A DNA stretch of 45,949 bases from a virus, in IMG/VR virus record IMGVR_UViG_3300020020_000067, positions 1 to 45,949 of that record. One strand, written 5' to 3'. The translations under genes were made by a program, and so were the position numbers. Below, one piece after another: positions 32,563 to 38,615 of the stretch (position 1 is the stretch's first letter; each line of letters begins with the position of its first letter). The notes below the pieces were generated by a model. That model ran no database searches. It had not been told where the DNA came from and saw nothing but the letters and a program-made list of their open reading frames with translations.

Positions 32563-32730
32563 TTAAAAAGGACTTCCAGTAATCTTTTTATAGTTTACTT
32601 TCATCCGCTTACGGTTACCGAGTTTTAACGTTAATGACCCCGAACTATTTGCATTTGACCAACCAAATGAATAGCTGCGTTTTCTCCGCTTTCTAGCCGC
32701 CCGTTCCCGTTTACCAAGATGTTTACTCAT
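32563..32730 (-). CDS. Small highly basic protein (55 aa)
   Basis: Short gene from ATG 32730 to TAA 32563. The product starts 'MSKHLGKRERAARKRRKRSY', with many Lys/Arg residues, then a neutral middle and 'KLGNRKRMKVNYKKITGSPF'. Its charge suggests nucleic-acid or ribosome binding. It is preceded on the - strand by 'aattaaaaacagATG', the A-rich start context used elsewhere here. No family recognised. Confidence 0.5.
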   Translation of the reverse strand: MSKHLGKRERAARKRRKRSYSFGWSNANSSGSLTLKLGNRKRMKVNYKKITGSPF

Positions 32731-33001
32731 CTGTTTTTAATTAACGTTGCGTTATCTCTTTTGCCTACTACTGAAACACGCTGTTTACAGCTTCGTGCTA
32801 CAACCAAAAGAACTTACTAACATAAATAGTATTTCTACTATAAAAATTAGCATATAATATCACGAGCCGCCGGGACGCAGACAATACTTAGTTAAAGTAT
32901 GATCCTATCGGGACTGTGACCCGCCAGCGACTCTTATCATTCGAAAATTTATAAACTTGTAAAGAACTAAGTAGTGTATCTGCGTAATCCAAAATTACTA
33001 T
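32731..33001 (-). ncRNA. Structured noncoding region, possible small RNA or origin
   Basis: No credible gene in 271 bp, but several hairpins. (1) 32864-32933 pairs GAGTCGC..CGGG with CCCG..GCGGCTC (read on the - strand, 11 bp including a G-U pair, 3-nt bulge), enclosing the hairpin atactt-agtta-aagtat at 32884-32900. (2) 32826-32841 forms ATAGTA-GAAA-TACTAT on the - strand, with a GNRA-type loop. (3) 32777-32797 pairs cacg/cgtg and ctg/cag. G-U pairing favours - strand RNA. A TAATTTTG box at 32990-32997 (-) fits the Bacteroidota -7 element but lacks a clear -33. A replication origin is the alternative reading. Confidence 0.4.
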
Positions 33002-33271
33002 TTATTCCGATCCTAAAAAATATTTTTTATACCTACCTTCCAATAATTCGTCTTTAATATTTACCCCTGCATCTCTAAGGTCTTTGATTCTACGGGGAAG
33101 GTGTCCTATCTTATATTTTAGTAAAGCATCGACAGTCGTTAACCTTTCCCCTCTTTCAAACGCTTCTTTTAACACTATACATTGCCTTGAAAAGTGTTTT
33201 ACGTTATCCCGAAGGATCTGAGTTGATTCAGAGTTGTTTTCTTTCCTGGTATAGTCAAATACTAATTGCAT
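33002..33271 (-). CDS. Helix-turn-helix DNA-binding protein (HTH_39-like)
   Basis: An 89-residue protein. The C-terminal half 'ERLTTVDALLKYKIGHLPRRIKDLRDAGVNIKDELL' matches the small winged-helix pattern 'lt..dAl..y.i..L..RI.dLr..G..I' of HTH_39. This family is common in phages beside recombination and replication genes. It probably regulates early transcription or assists replication. It is the last gene before the structured noncoding region. Confidence 0.7.
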   Translation of the reverse strand: MQLVFDYTRKENNSESTQILRDNVKHFSRQCIVLKEAFERGERLTTVDALLKYKIGHLPRRIKDLRDAGVNIKDELLEGRYKKYFLGSE

Positions 33272-33307
33272 TTATTTAGTCGGCTTTTGTTCCTTGATTT
33301 AACTTCG

Positions 33308-33324
33308 TTGCGACGCTCCGTTCA
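33308..33324. repeat. Inverted 17-bp partial copy of the leader repeat
   Basis: ttgcgacgctccgttca, the exact reverse complement of tgaacggagcgtcgcaa found at 33629-33645 and 38231-38247. Homology extends a few bases more (cgaag/cgatg). It overlaps the stop of the 94-residue gene, so that gene is flanked by inverted copies. Confidence 0.85.
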
Positions 33325-33606
33325 GGGTTCTGTTCGCTTATCATCTTTGTTACTCGCATTAAACGACACTAATTGTTTTTCATCAACTATTCCCCAAACT
33401 TCTTTATACAAACCAAGTCGCTCAATTTTTTCTCCTTTTGCATCAAATGTAAAATTGAAACTATACACCCCGACTTTTACACAAACCCAAGATGCGCTTC
33501 TATCACTAAGCATACCCGTATCAATATCCCCAATGTTTAATAGTTTACCAGCAAGTCTTTCAGCAAATGTCATTCTTGGTTTTTTCGGTTTTGTTTCTTT
33601 TTTCAT
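33322..33606 (-). CDS. Hypothetical protein flanked by inverted repeats (94 aa)
   Basis: N-terminus 'MKKETKPKKPRMTFAERLAGKLLNIGD' is basic and helical; the rest has beta character ('SWVCVKVGVYSFNFTFDAKGE'). No family recognised. The start overlaps the upstream stop (ATGA). A 17-bp inverted repeat flanks the gene (33308-33324 and 33629-33645), and the longer repeat lies 12 bp before the start codon. Confidence 0.5.
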   Translation of the reverse strand: MKKETKPKKPRMTFAERLAGKLLNIGDIDTGMLSDRSASWVCVKVGVYSFNFTFDAKGEKIERLGLYKEVWGIVDEKQLVSFNASNKDDKRTEP

Positions 33607-33896
33607 TGCTCAATAGAATTACAGGTGATGAACGGAGCGTCGCAAGGGACTTCGCTCAAGGCTTCTTCGCTGGCTAACAAATTCATTTTACTTTCAAATA
33701 CTAAATAATACTCTGCTCTTTTAATACAGGTAACTAATCTATTATTCATTAGTTGTCTTAACATAAATCTTACTATCCTTTCTCTTTTTACTACATCCTC
33801 ATCCCAATTTCTTGTAACCATTTCCATTAAATCAGTCTCCCCTAAAGGGATTCTTAAAAACAATTCATCATTAGTGTATATGTCTAAGAACTGCAT
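33603..33896 (-). CDS. Hypothetical protein, C-terminus encoded by repeat (97 aa)
   Basis: Helical protein ('LMEMVTRNWDEDVVKRERIVRFMLRQLMNNRLVTC'), perhaps a small winged-helix domain. Its last ~12 codons ('CDAPFITCNSIEQ') are made by the 28-bp repeat that also occurs at 38220-38247, suggesting that the repeat was inserted into, or shaped, the gene end. Confidence 0.5.
   Translation of the reverse strand: MQFLDIYTNDELFLRIPLGETDLMEMVTRNWDEDVVKRERIVRFMLRQLMNNRLVTCIKRAEYYLVFESKMNLLASEEALSEVPCDAPFITCNSIEQ
33618..33645. repeat. 28-bp direct repeat, copy 1
   Basis: Identical over 28 bp to 38220-38247, with near-identity continuing toward the start codon (aatag[a/t]att). It ends 12 bp before the ATG of the - strand gene at 33606, while copy 2 ends 13 bp before the ATG at 38207, so both occupy the same leader position. 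It includes tgaacggagcgtcgcaa, whose inverted copy is at 33308. Confidence 0.9.
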
Positions 33897-33897
33897 T

Positions 33898-34077
33898 TTA
33901 TAAATGAATAACTTTTGCTAACCGCCATGCTGTGCTAAATCCTATTCTTGTTTTCCATAAATGCGGCCCGTTATAGGGGCAACCATGCGGCTCATGCTGT
34001 CCTTTAAACGGGTACAGGTAATCATTTTGCCTTCCCAAAAAGGAAAAGAAACACCTGATAAAATTTAAATACTTCAT
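33898..34077 (-). CDS. Small basic/aromatic protein (59 aa)
   Basis: Gene from ATG 34077 to TAA 33898-33900, fitting exactly between neighbours (2 bp before the HTH gene's stop; one base before the next ATG). Starts 'MKYLNFIRCFFSFLGRQNDY' and continues with a His/Pro/Gly-rich middle ('KGQHEPHGCPYNGPHLWKTR') and 'FSTAWRLAKVIHL'. No family recognised; the fit in the operon supports it. Confidence 0.5.
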   Translation of the reverse strand: MKYLNFIRCFFSFLGRQNDYLYPFKGQHEPHGCPYNGPHLWKTRIGFSTAWRLAKVIHL

Positions 34078-34079
34078 AA

Positions 34080-34442
34080 TTAATAAGAATAATAAGGATC
34101 GTGCTGAAAAAATTCTGTTTCCTCCCTTTGCTTTATTGGCCTGATTTTAAAATCTAATTTGTTAGCCCTTGCAATATCATAGACCTGATAAGGCTCTAAT
34201 CCGATAGCCCTTCCCACTTCTGCCTGTGTCATTTTTTTATGATTAGCAATTACAAATTCAATCTGATCTTTAGCGTATTCTTTTTTCCTTCTTATTGGCA
34301 AATCAAACTTGTTGCAGTACTGATGTGCAGTAGAATAGGCTACTCCTGATTTTTCAGCAAGTGAACGGGAGCTGTACTTGCCGGGATTCTCTTTGGCAAT
34401 CCTTATCATTTCGTTTATAAACGGTTCTAAACTTTTTCTCAT
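34080..34442 (-). CDS. Double helix-turn-helix DNA-binding protein
   Basis: A 120-residue protein with two HTH-like units: 'SSRSLAEKSGVAYSTAHQYCNKFDLPIRR' and 'KKMTQAEVGRAIGLEPYQVYDIARANKLDFKIR'. Each has the helix-turn-helix pattern of AraC/resolvase-like readers. Likely a transcription regulator or site-specific DNA binder of the early operon. It overlaps the upstream gene (ATGA). Confidence 0.7.
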   Translation of the reverse strand: MRKSLEPFINEMIRIAKENPGKYSSRSLAEKSGVAYSTAHQYCNKFDLPIRRKKEYAKDQIEFVIANHKKMTQAEVGRAIGLEPYQVYDIARANKLDFKIRPIKQREETEFFQHDPYYSY

Positions 34443-34687
34443 GCGGTAAAGTATAAATCCTGACCAATTGTTTCCCCCTTGTGACGGATGTTTTTAATTT
34501 TAGTCTTTTCAACTTTAAACAACATATCAAGAACTTCTTTTACCCTATCTATTCCGTCTTTACAGATGTAGTAAACGGTTCCATCGACGATCTTTTCTCC
34601 TAATATTATTGGGCATTTTAAAAATGGCTTTTCGGGATGATAATTAATGTCGCTTTTGGTTCCATAATTGGTGACTGTTTTGGTCAT
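34439..34687 (-). CDS. Hypothetical protein (82 aa)
   Basis: No family recognised. Contains 'CPIILGEKIVDGTVYYICKDGIDRVKEVLDMLFKVE', a likely beta-hairpin then helix. Overlaps NinG (upstream) and the HTH gene (downstream) via ATGA, so part of the recombination operon. Confidence 0.5.
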   Translation of the reverse strand: MTKTVTNYGTKSDINYHPEKPFLKCPIILGEKIVDGTVYYICKDGIDRVKEVLDMLFKVEKTKIKNIRHKGETIGQDLYFTA

Positions 34688-35049
34688 AGCTTGTATTTTT
34701 GGATGATTAAATCAAGTTCGTCTGGCCGCCATTTCTTAACCGGATTTCTTGTACCTACCGCATCAAGCAAATCCAATTCCTTTTGTCCGTACCTACTTAT
34801 TAATCCGTTCCTGTAGTGAATTAGATTCCCATGAAGCCATCGGTTGCATCTGGTACATTGTCCGTTAGTATTTACCTCTGAGTAACGCAGGGCCGAATGA
34901 TGCCCTTGAGAATAATAATGTCCTGCTTCTGTTACTTCTGCTCCGCAACTGATACACCCCTTTTCCTTGTCCCTCGTTCTGATCCACTTATTAAATACGC
35001 TCTGTGTTTTCTGTAAAAGTTTGGGTAACGTGATTGTTTTAGTTTTCAT
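34684..35049 (-). CDS. ninG: NinG-like recombination nuclease (Rap family)
   Basis: A 121-residue protein matching lambda NinG/Rap: 'LLQKTQSVFNKWIRTRDKEKGCISCGAEVTEAGHYYSQGHHSALRYSEVNTNGQCTRCNRWLHGNLIHYRNGLISRYG'. Metal-binding residues Cys32/Cys35, His44 and Cys65/Cys68 are visible. Lambda Rap is a structure-specific (Holliday/D-loop) endonuclease acting with recombinase. ERF and an SSB-like protein are encoded upstream in the same operon, consistent with a phage recombination module. The upstream frameshifted gene's stop abuts its ATG. Confidence 0.85.
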   Translation of the reverse strand: MKTKTITLPKLLQKTQSVFNKWIRTRDKEKGCISCGAEVTEAGHYYSQGHHSALRYSEVNTNGQCTRCNRWLHGNLIHYRNGLISRYGQKELDLLDAVGTRNPVKKWRPDELDLIIQKYKL

Positions 35050-35233
35050 TTATTTTACAACGGATTGAACTTGGATAACTCTAACATAATACTCGGTACA
35101 AGTGGCTTGATATATCTTTTCTGATACACTTAATTCAACCTTCATTCCGGTTTTATCCTCTAGCTCACAACACAAGTCATCTATCTTTTTTTTCTAATTC
35201 TCTGTTTAGTTCAGCTATTTTTTCTGGTGTCAT
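35050..35233 (-). pseudogene. Frameshifted small gene (60 aa if repaired)
   Basis: ATG 35233 overlaps the upstream TGA (ATGA). Frame zero stops after 18 codons, just past a run of eight A residues (- strand, about 35188-35195). Removing one A gives a 60-residue protein: 'MTPEKIAELNRELEKKIDDL' then 'CCELEDKTGMKVELSVSEK' and so on, ending at TAA that abuts the NinG ATG. Perfect fit at both ends shows a real gene. The extra base may be a sequencing error, a true mutation, or slippage-dependent expression. Confidence 0.65.
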
Positions 35234-35607
35234 AGGATTTGCATCTCTGCTTTTTTATATGATATTACCGATCTCAAACCGTCAAGTTGATGAACAGCCG
35301 CAGAATTTAACCTATCAATCCAGTTCACTAAATAATTATGCTCCTTTGCTGCTGTGGTCACAAACTTGTTTATAGTTGAGGCCGAAAGTTTTTCCTCATA
35401 AGCCTTTTGTAAAGCCTCCATAATTGCCCCATTAACTACTGTGTCCTGATAATACTTAGCATCTGCAAGCATTGAGGAAGTTTGAGCGATCATTATTGAA
35501 AGGTTATTAACCCTATCAATTAAATCCTGCGGCTCTGATGGAATTTTACTTTCCAGGTAAGCCTGCATCCGTTCTGCTTTTGCTTTTAAATCTTCGGGGC
35601 GTGTCAT
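35230..35607 (-). CDS. Hypothetical helical protein (125 aa)
   Basis: All-helical protein ('DLIDRVNNLSIMIAQTSSMLADAKYYQDTVVNGAIMEALQKAYEEKLSASTINKFVTTAAKEHNYLVNWIDRLNSAAVHQLDGLRSVISYKK'). It lies two bases after the SSB-like gene in the recombination operon and overlaps the next gene with ATGA. A partner of the recombinase or SSB-like protein is plausible; function unknown. Confidence 0.55.
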   Translation of the reverse strand: MTRPEDLKAKAERMQAYLESKIPSEPQDLIDRVNNLSIMIAQTSSMLADAKYYQDTVVNGAIMEALQKAYEEKLSASTINKFVTTAAKEHNYLVNWIDRLNSAAVHQLDGLRSVISYKKAEMQIL

Positions 35608-35609
35608 GG

Positions 35610-35873
35610 TTAAAATGGCAGATCATTTGCCGGTTCTTTTTTATCCGATGGTTTATATGTGTTTACTGATAAGAACAATTTGCCATCTTTATTACTTAGT
35701 AAGTCAAGGCTTAATTGCTTCTTGTCTTTGTAATCGGTTAGAAGATTCTTGTTAGCTTTTAACCATTCAATCAAATCATTTGGAGTAATCACTATTGATC
35801 CTTTTACAAAGTCCGGTGCGCCATTTCGGGGGCTAAATACTCTGATTCCTTCGGGGAAAATTTTGTCTGCCAT
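35610..35873 (-). CDS. SSB-like protein with acidic DLPF tail
   Basis: An 87-residue protein. The body 'KIFPEGIRVFSPRNGAPDFVKGSIVITPNDLIEWLKAN...DYKDKKQLSLDLLSNKDGKLFLSVNTYKPS' matches a recurring phage family ('Gi.vF.pr.nAPdFV.G...it...L..w........y...kQl.l.ll..kdGk.y..l..y'). It ends in 'ANDLPF', resembling the conserved acidic tip of single-strand DNA-binding proteins that recruits partners. Located between ERF and NinG, it fits an ssDNA-binding role. This is inferred from tail and context, since a canonical OB-fold signature is not proven. Confidence 0.6.
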   Translation of the reverse strand: MADKIFPEGIRVFSPRNGAPDFVKGSIVITPNDLIEWLKANKNLLTDYKDKKQLSLDLLSNKDGKLFLSVNTYKPSDKKEPANDLPF

Positions 35874-35875
35874 AA

Positions 35876-36532
35876 TTATGCGGGTTGTTTAGATATTTTA
35901 CGAACAATTTTTTTTGCGTCTGTTGCTGATGGGTTAGGTATTTCGTCGTAAGAGGGCTGCAAATCTTCAAGGCGGTGTTTTATTTTATCATACTCTTTAT
36001 AGCTGCCACATTCTTTAATCTTTAAAAATGCTTCGCTTTGTTTTTCTATTGAAAGGGTTGATGAATAAACAAGGCTTCTTAGTAACTCTCTTTCTTCTTG
36101 GTTTGGAGAATCATCTTCATTGGTATTAACAGCATCTGAGCTGTGGTTATTTGTTGCATCTGCGTCTTTTGTATCATCTATTGCAAAGAGTCCATTAAGG
36201 GCATACTTACGGGCATAGCTTGAAGCGGCCCCGGTGATCTGCGCCCCGTCCATTCCCTTCTTGGTTTCTTCCTCCCTTGCAAATGCTGATACCTCGAAAA
36301 CCTCAACCTCTCCTTCTCCTAATCCTCTCATAATAGATGCTGTTGCTTTTACATAAAATCTGTTACCTATCATAACAATTTCATCCGTTAGCGTTAAAGC
36401 GAATCCGTGTTTCGCTAAGATGGGTTTTGCAGCCTCTACGATGTCCTCACAGCTTCGGTACTTATAATTCCCGAACTTGTTCATTTGCCCTTTGGGGGCT
36501 TTGATTTCTGATTGAATAATAGATAGTGTCAT
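35876..36532 (-). CDS. erf: ERF-family single-strand annealing recombinase
   Basis: A 218-residue protein. The ERF core is visible: 'APKGQMNKFGNYKYRSCEDIVEAAKPILAKHGFALTLTDEIV' at the N-terminus and 'GMDGAQITGAASSYARKYALNGLFAIDDTKDADAT' (about 92-127), the signature G-[AS]-x-x-[ST]-Y-x-[RK]-[KR]-Y...L-F. ERF proteins anneal complementary ssDNA, which can circularise phage DNA with terminal repeats and drive recombination. A variable acidic C-terminal part follows. It starts the recombination module ahead of the SSB-like, helical and NinG genes. Confidence 0.88.
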   Translation of the reverse strand: MTLSIIQSEIKAPKGQMNKFGNYKYRSCEDIVEAAKPILAKHGFALTLTDEIVMIGNRFYVKATASIMRGLGEGEVEVFEVSAFAREEETKKGMDGAQITGAASSYARKYALNGLFAIDDTKDADATNNHSSDAVNTNEDDSPNQEERELLRSLVYSSTLSIEKQSEAFLKIKECGSYKEYDKIKHRLEDLQPSYDEIPNPSATDAKKIVRKISKQPA

Positions 36533-36542
36533 ATAGATGTTT

Positions 36543-36869
36543 TTATTCGGTTTCGCAATCTTGGTGTTTTATTAGTTCCTGCTCTGCCATGTATTCCAAC
36601 CACTCTGCAAATCTGTTTAAATCATCAAGACCATTTTCGTCTACTCTTTCATCTGGAATACATTTTGCTTCGGGCAGGATCACACCATACTTTTCTAACT
36701 GCCATCTTTCATAGGGATTCAGATTACTTATATCGGGTTTTTCAATTTCGTATTCGCAATGCTCACCACAATCCGAACACACACCCAAGTCTTCAGTAGT
36801 TTGGTCTCCTGCGCCGCTTTCATCACTGTATGCTATGGGATAAGCTCCGCAGCAATTACTTATTTTCAT
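36543..36869 (-). CDS. Zinc-ribbon-like small protein (108 aa)
   Basis: Starts 'MKISNCCGAYPIAYSDESGAGDQTTEDLGVCSDCGEHCEYEIEK': an N-terminal CC and a later CxxC(x2)C pair form a likely zinc ribbon. The rest is acidic and helical ('LNPYERWQLEKYGVILPEAKC', 'LNRFAEWLEYMAEQELIKHQ'). Such proteins are common in phages of Bacteroidota, function unknown. Lies 10 bp upstream of ERF. Confidence 0.55.
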   Translation of the reverse strand: MKISNCCGAYPIAYSDESGAGDQTTEDLGVCSDCGEHCEYEIEKPDISNLNPYERWQLEKYGVILPEAKCIPDERVDENGLDDLNRFAEWLEYMAEQELIKHQDCETE

Positions 36870-36870
36870 G

Positions 36871-37077
36871 TCAAGGTTTTTTAATATAAATAATTTGTTT
36901 TTCTTTATAAGGAACTACGCATTTACAAGATGTTTTATAGATAGCGTATTTTGTTTTCATGGTTACATAGGTTACTGAATCTTTTGTCTCAATCCTGGTT
37001 ATCTTGACTTTGATAGAATCTTGGCAAAACAGGAGAGTAGAAAAGAAAAGAGTTAGTATAGTAAGAAGGGGTTTCAT
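36871..37077 (-). CDS. Small exported protein (68 aa)
   Basis: N-terminus 'MKPLLTILTLFFSTLLFCQ' is a signal peptide, followed by ~49 residues ('DSIKVKITRIETKDSVTYVT...CKCVVPYKEKQIIYIKKP') rich in Lys and beta strand, with two Cys. It overlaps the upstream gene (ATGA). An early-expressed exported protein; role unknown. Confidence 0.5.
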   Translation of the reverse strand: MKPLLTILTLFFSTLLFCQDSIKVKITRIETKDSVTYVTMKTKYAIYKTSCKCVVPYKEKQIIYIKKP

Positions 37078-37220
37078 GCTTTCCGTCTTAAAAAGCTTAC
37101 CAGCACAAGAATGATTGCTATTAATATAAAAATCAGCCCAGCGACCCAGTTTTGGTCATACCCTATAACAAACCCGCCGCAAGCGAAAAAAACAGTTGAA
37201 AACGTTTCTAGATATTTCAT
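37074..37220 (-). CDS. Small two-helix membrane protein (48 aa)
   Basis: Found between neighbours through ATGA overlaps at both ends. Two hydrophobic stretches ('TFSTVFFACGGFVIGY', 'WVAGLIFILIAIILVLVSFL') with a basic 'RRKA' end. Function unknown. Confidence 0.55.
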   Translation of the reverse strand: MKYLETFSTVFFACGGFVIGYDQNWVAGLIFILIAIILVLVSFLRRKA

Positions 37221-37345
37221 TTTGTAAATTTTGTTTTTGATTCCCACCTATTATAATCACACTTTTGAGTAGCACATGAAGCCAGTAGCCAAACCAATAT
37301 CAAAGCAAGGATCCAATAGGTGAGGAATGGTTTATTCTTTTTCAT
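37217..37345 (-). CDS. Small lipoprotein (42 aa)
   Basis: Starts 'MKKNKPFLTYWILALILVWL' followed by LASC, a lipobox with Cys24. The mature part is 19 residues and basic ('ATQKCDYNRWESKTKFTK'). It overlaps the upstream gene by 14 bp and the downstream gene by ATGA. A mini-lipoprotein of unknown function expressed early, possibly involved in membrane or exclusion functions. Confidence 0.55.
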   Translation of the reverse strand: MKKNKPFLTYWILALILVWLLASCATQKCDYNRWESKTKFTK

Positions 37346-37616
37346 TTGACAGTTGGGTTAAAAGTTCTTTGTAATAAGAAATCTTTAGGCCATTTACAAT
37401 CTCATTATAAGAACGCAATCTTGGTTTATAAGAATCGTTATGCGGATTCGCCAATCTGTCTCTGGTAACTTGCGTATCAATATCACTTTTGCTTGGCTCG
37501 TAGTGGCCGTGAATTAACGCATATTCGAGTTTGGTTAAGCCATTTCTAATTACTTTATATTGGTCGCCGCCGTCATACTCTATGTCTTCGTGCGGGAAGG
37601 CTGGTTCATTTTTCAT
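37332..37616 (-). CDS. Hypothetical protein (94 aa)
   Basis: Begins 'MKNEPAFPHEDIEYDGGDQY' and contains 'GLTKLEYALIHGHYEPS', a pattern seen in small phage and prophage proteins ('PAFP....GLTKREY.A'). C-terminal helix 'YNEIVNGLKISYYKELLTQL'. Function unknown. Overlaps the upstream small gene (ATGA). Confidence 0.55.
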   Translation of the reverse strand: MKNEPAFPHEDIEYDGGDQYKVIRNGLTKLEYALIHGHYEPSKSDIDTQVTRDRLANPHNDSYKPRLRSYNEIVNGLKISYYKELLTQLSNEKE

Positions 37617-37738
37617 TTTCTTGTTTGATTTATTTTAAACATCAGGTACAAAACATAAACAACTGCAACTATCAGTAACCCCCACCAAACCCCATCCATC
37701 CAATGAGGCTCTATTAATTTCTTTGTAAAATCTTCCAT
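37613..37738 (-). CDS. Small single-pass membrane protein (41 aa)
   Basis: From ATG 37738 to TGA 37613, overlapping the next gene (ATGA). One hydrophobic helix ('VWWGLLIVAVVYVLYLMF', ~17-34) after 'MEDFTKKLIEPHWMDG'. Upstream of it lie about 90 bases (37739-37832) with no convincing gene. Confidence 0.5.
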   Translation of the reverse strand: MEDFTKKLIEPHWMDGVWWGLLIVAVVYVLYLMFKINQTRK

Positions 37739-37832
37739 AAGTTTTAAAGATGGCAGCCGTAGAAACAGCCGCCGTTTCAGGAGTGAAAATTGTTGTAAGC
37801 ATTATCTAAAACTGGGTTATGAAAAGAACTTT

Positions 37833-38207
37833 TTATTTTACCAATTCTCTTTTAGTGAATACAGGAACACTATCAACATCTTCCCCTCTTTCTTTGTGGA
37901 TTTGTTTTAAGACTTCAAGGGCGGCGCACATACCAGAGAAGATAGCGTCTTCCCATCCATCGCTAATTTCACCCAAATGCCAAACCTTGTCCAATAATGC
38001 CTTTTCCATTAAACCTAATTGACATCCGGTATATCCATAATAAGGATTGTGAATCACAGCAGTCGGGAAGGAAACGCCCCTATACCATTTATCGCCATTA
38101 CATAGTGTCCCACAAAAGCAAAAGGATGGCGAAAATGGCTTTATCTCATCTCTGAAATAAGCGGCAATGATTTTGTCGTAGGCTTCTTTGTAGGTTAACT
38201 TTTTCAT
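37833..38207 (-). CDS. Hypothetical early protein behind the leader repeat (124 aa)
   Basis: No family recognised. Contains 'CFCGTLCNGDKWYRGV' (paired Cys), 'HNPYYGYTGCQLGLMEKALLDKVW' and a helical C-terminus. Its start codon lies 13 bp after the 28-bp repeat that also precedes the gene at 33606, hinting at shared regulation. Confidence 0.5.
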   Translation of the reverse strand: MKKLTYKEAYDKIIAAYFRDEIKPFSPSFCFCGTLCNGDKWYRGVSFPTAVIHNPYYGYTGCQLGLMEKALLDKVWHLGEISDGWEDAIFSGMCAALEVLKQIHKERGEDVDSVPVFTKRELVK

Positions 38208-38219
38208 TTGTTAAATAGT

Positions 38220-38247
38220 ATTACAGGTGATGAACGGAGCGTCGCAA
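38220..38247. repeat. 28-bp direct repeat, copy 2
   Basis: Perfect copy of 33618-33645. It lies in the 65-bp gap between two - strand genes, ending 13 bp before the ATG at 38207, and is noncoding here. Its GC-rich part (tgaacggagcgtcgcaa) contrasts with the AT-rich surroundings, suggesting a conserved regulatory or mobile origin. Confidence 0.9.
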
Positions 38248-38272
38248 CGATGCTTAATAGTAGTACGTCCCT

Positions 38273-38401
38273 CTAATAAATATCTCTTTCGTCAAACTCT
38301 CTTACTTGTTTTCTTAAATCATTATATTTTATTTTTTCAATTACAGCCCATACAATAGCAGTAACTAAAAGAATTGAGGCGATGGAGATGATGACTATCA
38401 T
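38273..38401 (-). CDS. Small single-pass membrane protein (42 aa)
   Basis: From ATG 38401 to TAG 38273-38275. N-terminal hydrophobic helix 'MIVIISIASILLVTAIVWAV' then a charged helix 'EKIKYNDLRKQVREFDERD', a holin- or toxin-like layout without a recognised family. It fits the gap between two other - strand genes. Confidence 0.5.
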   Translation of the reverse strand: MIVIISIASILLVTAIVWAVIEKIKYNDLRKQVREFDERDIY

Positions 38402-38411
38402 GGTTTAGTTT

Positions 38412-38615
38412 TTAAGGCTTTGAAAATTGATGTACCTGGAGATTACTTTCATTCTCTGTTCCACCGTCCAAAAGGGTAGTCCTTGACTTTTTGCGTACTG
38501 AAGGAAAACCTTGTTCGCTGGAATTGCTGGAATCCCTTGCTTCCCATTTACGTTTGAGGTAGTCGGAAAAATCTTCATGTTTGGTTTTTTTTATATTGTT
38601 GACTACGATTTTCAT
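38412..38615 (-). CDS. Small basic hypothetical protein (67 aa)
   Basis: Charged and probably partly disordered ('KKTKHEDFSDYLKRKWEARDSSNSSEQG'). No family recognised. ATGA overlap with the upstream gene supports expression. Confidence 0.4.
   Translation of the reverse strand: MKIVVNNIKKTKHEDFSDYLKRKWEARDSSNSSEQGFPSVRKKSRTTLLDGGTENESNLQVHQFSKP

Noticed and set aside
32826-32933. Hammerhead or similar self-cleaving ribozyme
   Set aside because: The hammerhead core CUGAUGA...GAAA is not present in the required order; only a GAAA loop is seen.
32860-32935. tRNA in the GC-rich hairpin region
   Set aside because: No T-loop consensus (GTTCGANNC), no anticodon arm geometry and no CCA-compatible acceptor stem.
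37740-37801. 55-codon - strand frame from about 37800 into the 41-residue gene
   Set aside because: It overlaps a better-fitted membrane-protein gene in another frame and shows a Cys/Ser-rich random composition.
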